Below, piece by piece: positions 5,726 through 8,415 of a stretch of 8,415 nucleotides of DNA. Below the pieces are notes generated by a model that had not been told where the DNA came from, ran no database searches, and was given only the letters and a program-made list of their open reading frames with translations. The stretch lies in contig CAMTZV010000036.1 in assembly GCA_947086625.1 (NCBI GenBank), forward strand, positions 1 to 8,415, given 5' to 3'. Source of the stretch: an uncultured bacterium. GTDB taxonomy: Bacteria; Bacillota; Clostridia; Lachnospirales; Lachnospiraceae. The number at the start of each line of letters is the position of its first letter. Positions within the stretch are counted from its first letter, which is position 1. The position numbers and the translations under genes were made by a program.

Positions 5726-7075
5726 ATGGGAAGATTATTTGGAACAGACGGTGTCCGCGGTGTGGCGGGTGCGGAGCTTACAATAGAGCTGGCGATGAAG
5801 CTGGGGCAGGCAGGGGCGTATGTCCTCACAAAGGAGAAGGCCCATAAGCCCACGATACTGGTCGGGTGTGATACGAGAATTTCCGGCGGGATGCTGGCAA
5901 ACGCCCTCGTGGCGGGTGTCTGCTCGGTGGGCGCGGATGCGATTCACGTCGGCGTGCTGCCGACCCCGGCAGTCGCATATCTGACAAAGAAGCACAAGGT
6001 GGACGCGGGCGTTGTGATCTCGGCGTCACACAATCCGATGGAATTTAACGGGATCAAATTTTTTAACGGAGAGGGCTATAAGCTCTCCGATTCACTCGAG
6101 GATGAGATCGAGGAGCTCATCGCATCCGATATGAAGGGCGTTCAGCTTCCGACCGGCTCCGGCATCGGAAAGGTGGAGTATCGCTTTGACTTGCAGGACG
6201 AATATATCAGGGCCTTAAAAAGAATCGTTCCGGTAGATCTTACCGGTATGCGCATCGTCATCGACTGCGCGGAGGGAGCTTCCTACCAGACGTCGGTGCA
6301 GACGCTGAGCCAGCTCGGGGCCGAGCTGATTCCGCTGCACATCCGTCCGGACGGAACGAACATCAATTCCAACTGCGGCTCCACGCATATGGGCGAGCTG
6401 CAGGCGCGTGTCGTGTATGAGAAGGCAAATGTCGGCCTGGCGTTCGACGGCGACGCGGACCGGCTGCTGGCGGTGGACGAAAACGGCGACATCGTGGACG
6501 GCGACAAGCTGCTGGCAATCTGCGGCAGCCATATGAAGCAAAAGGGCACTTTAAAGAAAGATACGATCGTCGTGACCGTCATGTCGAACCTCGGGTTTTT
6601 CCTCATGTGCGAAAACGAGGGGATTCACGCGGAAAAGACAAAGGTCGGCGACCGTTACGTGCTGGAAAATATGCGGGAGAACGGCTACAACATCGGCGGC
6701 GAGCAGAGCGGCCACATCATCTTTCTGGACGACGGGACGACCGGGGACGGCCTGCTCTCCGCGCTGCATCTGCTCGAGGTTATGGTGGAGACGAAAAAGA
6801 CGCTCTCCGAGCTGGCTTCCATCATGGAGGTCTACCCGCAGGCGCTTGTGAACGCCACCGTCCCGAACCACAAAAAGGAACAGTTTATGGAGTATGAGGA
6901 GATCGCGGAGGCGGTACGGACACTGGAGGAGAAGTTTAACGGGCAGGGCAGGGTACTCATCCGCCCGTCCGGGACGGAGCCGCTTGTCCGCGTGATGATC
7001 GAGGGGAAGGATCAGGCGCAGATCGAGCGGGATGCGCATGAGCTTGCGGAGCTGATCACGAAGATCATGCTGTAG
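5726..7075 (+). CDS. glmM: Phosphoglucosamine mutase GlmM
   Basis: The 449-residue cytoplasmic enzyme converts glucosamine-6-phosphate to glucosamine-1-phosphate, the step before GlmU on the way to UDP-GlcNAc, peptidoglycan and other envelope polymers. All family signatures are present and intact: the N-terminal GRLFGTDGVRG, the phosphoserine loop ISASHNP with catalytic Ser101, the Mg-binding DGDADR at 241-246, the sugar-binding GEQSGH at 325-330 and the phosphate-binding RPSGTEP at 413-419. The length matches typical bacterial GlmM (about 445-450). ATG 5726 is the only sensible start and follows the cdaR stop by two bases. In Bacillus and Listeria, GlmM also binds CdaA and lowers its activity, linking wall precursor supply and c-di-AMP (family knowledge). 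The same gene order here makes that coupling likely. Confidence 0.98.
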   Translation: MGRLFGTDGVRGVAGAELTIELAMKLGQAGAYVLTKEKAHKPTILVGCDTRISGGMLANALVAGVCSVGADAIHVGVLPTPAVAYLTKKHKVDAGVVISASHNPMEFNGIKFFNGEGYKLSDSLEDEIEELIASDMKGVQLPTGSGIGKVEYRFDLQDEYIRALKRIVPVDLTGMRIVIDCAEGASYQTSVQTLSQLGAELIPLHIRPDGTNINSNCGSTHMGELQARVVYEKANVGLAFDGDADRLLAVDENGDIVDGDKLLAICGSHMKQKGTLKKDTIVVTVMSNLGFFLMCENEGIHAEKTKVGDRYVLENMRENGYNIGGEQSGHIIFLDDGTTGDGLLSALHLLEVMVETKKTLSELASIMEVYPQALVNATVPNHKKEQFMEYEEIAEAVRTLEEKFNGQGRVLIRPSGTEPLVRVMIEGKDQAQIERDAHELAELITKIML

Positions 7076-7087
7076 AAAACGCATCAT

Positions 7088-7118
7088 GCGGCTGCCGGAA
7101 AGGGGAACGGCAGGCCGC
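7088..7118 (+). other. GC-rich stem-loop between glmM and the HPr gene
   Basis: GCGGCTGCCG (7088-7097) pairs with CGGCAGGCCGC (7108-7118) with one bulged base, around a 10-base purine loop GAAAGGGGAA. It is strong but has no T-run after it, so it does not look like an intrinsic terminator. Placement 13 bases after the glmM stop and 38 before the HPr start suggests an mRNA stability or processing element, or a partial transcription block. Confidence 0.6.
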
Positions 7119-7156
7119 CGTGCGGGGCGACGATAAGAGAAGCTTGGAGGGTTTTT

Positions 7157-7420
7157 ATGGTTAGCAAAAAGGTAAGGATCAAGAATCCCACCGGCCTGCA
7201 TCTGCGGCCGGCGGGCATTTTGTGCAACGAGGCGGTAAAATATAAGAGCAACGTGTACTTCCGATACGGCGAAAACGAGGCGAACGCAAAGAGCGTCTTA
7301 AGCGTGCTCGGCTCCTGCATCAAATCCGGCACGGAGCTGGAATTTGTGTGCGAGGGGGAGGACGAGCGGGAAGCGCTTGCCGCGGTGGTGGCGGCGGTCG
7401 AAAGCGGCCTGGGCGAGTGA
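7157..7420 (+). CDS. HPr family phosphocarrier protein
   Basis: The 87-residue protein has the length and motifs of HPr, the phosphate relay between enzyme I and the sugar-specific EII components of the PTS. The active-site segment NPTGLHLRPAG places the phosphorylated histidine at residue 15 and the conserved arginine at 17; Leu replaces the more common Ala at 16. The regulatory serine of Gram-positive HPr falls exactly at residue 46 (NAKSVLSVLG), so HPr kinase control and CcpA co-regulation are plausible. Both sites being present argues against a Crh-type paralogue, which lacks His15. ATG 7157 has GGAGG at 7146-7150 with a 6-base spacer. It is not next to ptsI but sits between glmM and rfbD, so whether it is the main ptsH or a second HPr copy cannot be decided here. 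Three cysteines (23, 54, 65) are visible in this small protein. Confidence 0.93.
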   Translation: MVSKKVRIKNPTGLHLRPAGILCNEAVKYKSNVYFRYGENEANAKSVLSVLGSCIKSGTELEFVCEGEDEREALAAVVAAVESGLGE

Positions 7421-7484
7421 TGGGACAGGCCGGGCGGCAGACCGGGCCAGACAAGAGGCGGCAGGAAAAAGGGGAAGCGCGGAT

Positions 7485-8318
7485 ATGAAGAAAATACTGG
7501 TGACGGGCTGCAGCGGGCAGCTGGGCAGGGCAATTCAAAGGGAATATGAAAACGACGGCGCAAAGCTTTTGTGCACGGACGTCGCGGAGCTGGACATCAC
7601 GGACAGCGCGCAGGTGATGGAGTATGTGCGCCTGCAGCGGCCGGACGTCATCCTGAACTGCGCCGCGTACACGGCGGTGGACGACTGCGAGCGGGCGTGG
7701 GATCTGGCTTACCGGATCAACGCCATCGGGCCGCGCAATCTGGCGATCGCGGCGCGGGAGACGGGCGCGAAGCTTGTGCACATTTCCACGGACTATGTGT
7801 TTGACGGCGAGGGGACAAGCCCTTACACGGAGTTTGACGCGGTAAATCCGGTCAGCGCTTACGGAAAGACGAAGCTTGCGGGCGAGCGGTTTGTGGCGCA
7901 GTTCGCGGAGCGGTTTTTTATCATCCGCACCGCCTGGCTCTACGGCGAGGGGAAAAATTTTGTTCGAACGATGCTTCGGCTGGCCGAAACGCACGATGCG
8001 GTCAGCGTCGTAAAGGACCAGCTCGGCACGCCCACGAGCGCCGCGGAGGTGGCAAGGCTCATGCACAGGCTGGAGCCGACGGAAAACTATGGCCTGTTTC
8101 ACGGCACGTGTGAGGGAAGCTGCTCTTGGGCGGATTTTGCGTCGGAGATCTTCCGGCTGACGGGGACGTCCACAAAGGTAAATTATGTCACGACGGAGGA
8201 GTACGGCTCGCCCACGAAGCGCCCGGCGTATTCGGTGCTGGACAATTACATGCTGCGCCTGACGGACGATTACAGGATGGCAGACTGGGAGGCGGCTCTG
8301 CGGGAATATCTGACGTAA
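7485..8318 (+). CDS. rfbD: dTDP-4-dehydrorhamnose reductase RfbD
   Basis: The 277-residue protein is a short-chain dehydrogenase/reductase (extended type) catalysing the last step of dTDP-L-rhamnose synthesis, the NAD(P)H-dependent reduction of dTDP-4-dehydro-L-rhamnose. The Rossmann nucleotide-binding motif GCSGQLG is at residues 8-14, STDYVFDG at 101-108, and the catalytic YxxxK pair is Tyr126/Lys130 (YGKTK). DQLGTPT and the later EGSCSWADFA segment are further RfbD hallmarks. The open frame extends back into the HPr gene, but ATG 7485 is chosen because it gives MKKILVTGCSG at the right distance to the Rossmann motif and has AGGGGA at 7470-7475. The preceding gap of 64 bases has no terminator. 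rfbB follows 13 bases after the stop, forming the start of a rhamnose gene set. Confidence 0.95.
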   Translation: MKKILVTGCSGQLGRAIQREYENDGAKLLCTDVAELDITDSAQVMEYVRLQRPDVILNCAAYTAVDDCERAWDLAYRINAIGPRNLAIAARETGAKLVHISTDYVFDGEGTSPYTEFDAVNPVSAYGKTKLAGERFVAQFAERFFIIRTAWLYGEGKNFVRTMLRLAETHDAVSVVKDQLGTPTSAAEVARLMHRLEPTENYGLFHGTCEGSCSWADFASEIFRLTGTSTKVNYVTTEEYGSPTKRPAYSVLDNYMLRLTDDYRMADWEAALREYLT

Positions 8319-8331
8319 AAAGGAGAGACGA

Positions 8332-8415
8332 ATGAAAACATATTTAGTGACGGGCGGCGCGGGCTTTATCGGATCAAACTACATTCATTATATGCTGGAC
8401 CGCTACGGCGATTCC
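8332..8415 (+). CDS. rfbB: dTDP-glucose 4,6-dehydratase RfbB, first 28 codons (3' end outside window)
   Basis: The translation begins MKTYLVTGGAGFIGSNYIHY, the N-terminal Rossmann motif GGAGFIGSN of RfbB, and runs off the window. RfbB converts dTDP-glucose to dTDP-4-keto-6-deoxyglucose, an early step of the same pathway whose last step is RfbD. AGGAG at 8321-8325 gives a 6-base spacer to ATG 8332. Other NAD-dependent sugar epimerases/dehydratases (for example GalE-type) share this N-terminus. RfbB is preferred because of the NYIHYMLDRYGD continuation and the neighbouring rfbD. Confidence 0.82.
   Translation, partial: MKTYLVTGGAGFIGSNYIHYMLDRYGDS

Noticed and set aside
7425..7450. GC-rich partial inverted repeat between the HPr gene and rfbD
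   Set aside because: Pairing is broken after four base pairs and no T-run follows; it looks like ordinary GC-rich spacer.
7320..8102. Long open frame on the minus strand (260 codons)
   Set aside because: It lies opposite rfbD and the HPr gene, whose motifs are unmistakable, and its translation is Arg/Pro/His-rich with no recognisable domain. Long antisense frames are common opposite GC-rich coding sequence.

Overview
The window looks like a chromosomal housekeeping region of a Gram-positive anaerobe of the Clostridia, most likely a GC-rich member of the Lachnospiraceae. The basis is the gene order (recD2 - comF - yvyF-like, then cdaA - ybbR/cdaR - glmM), the strong GGAGG-type ribosome binding sites with tight or overlapping gene spacing, and the protein styles. 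The family assignment is an inference from gene content and not from a marker gene. All ten credible genes lie on the + strand. The first and last are cut by the window edges.

Unit 1 (1-1881) holds the 3' end of a RecD2-type helicase, a ComF/ComFC-type phosphoribosyltransferase with a zinc-ribbon N-terminus starting at a TTG codon, and a small YvyF-like protein with two zinc-knuckle pairs around a helix-turn-helix-like segment. It ends in a clear Rho-independent terminator at 1855-1881. Unit 2 opens after a short intergenic stretch that carries two direct copies of a 14-bp motif and a very good extended -10 promoter (1978-2006).

Unit 2 runs without another recognisable terminator to the window end. 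It starts with two translationally coupled membrane proteins of unknown function (2055-2456 and 2453-3436). The conserved c-di-AMP / cell-wall precursor module follows: CdaA diadenylate cyclase, its extracytoplasmic partner CdaR (YbbR) and GlmM phosphoglucosamine mutase. Next come an HPr-type phosphocarrier with both His15 and Ser46, dTDP-4-dehydrorhamnose reductase (RfbD) and the first 28 codons of dTDP-glucose 4,6-dehydratase (RfbB).

Functionally, unit 2 strings together second-messenger synthesis linked to turgor and envelope state, production of glucosamine-1-phosphate for UDP-GlcNAc and peptidoglycan, a sugar-phosphotransfer/catabolite signalling protein, and the start of dTDP-rhamnose synthesis for surface polysaccharide. 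No CRISPR array, tRNA, rRNA, insertion sequence or phage gene was seen. The less explained items are the repeat/promoter region at 1935-2058 (including a possible 13-codon leader ORF that ends on the start codon of the next gene), the two unknown membrane proteins upstream of cdaA, and two intergenic stem-loops that lack U-tracts (3438-3460 and 7088-7118).
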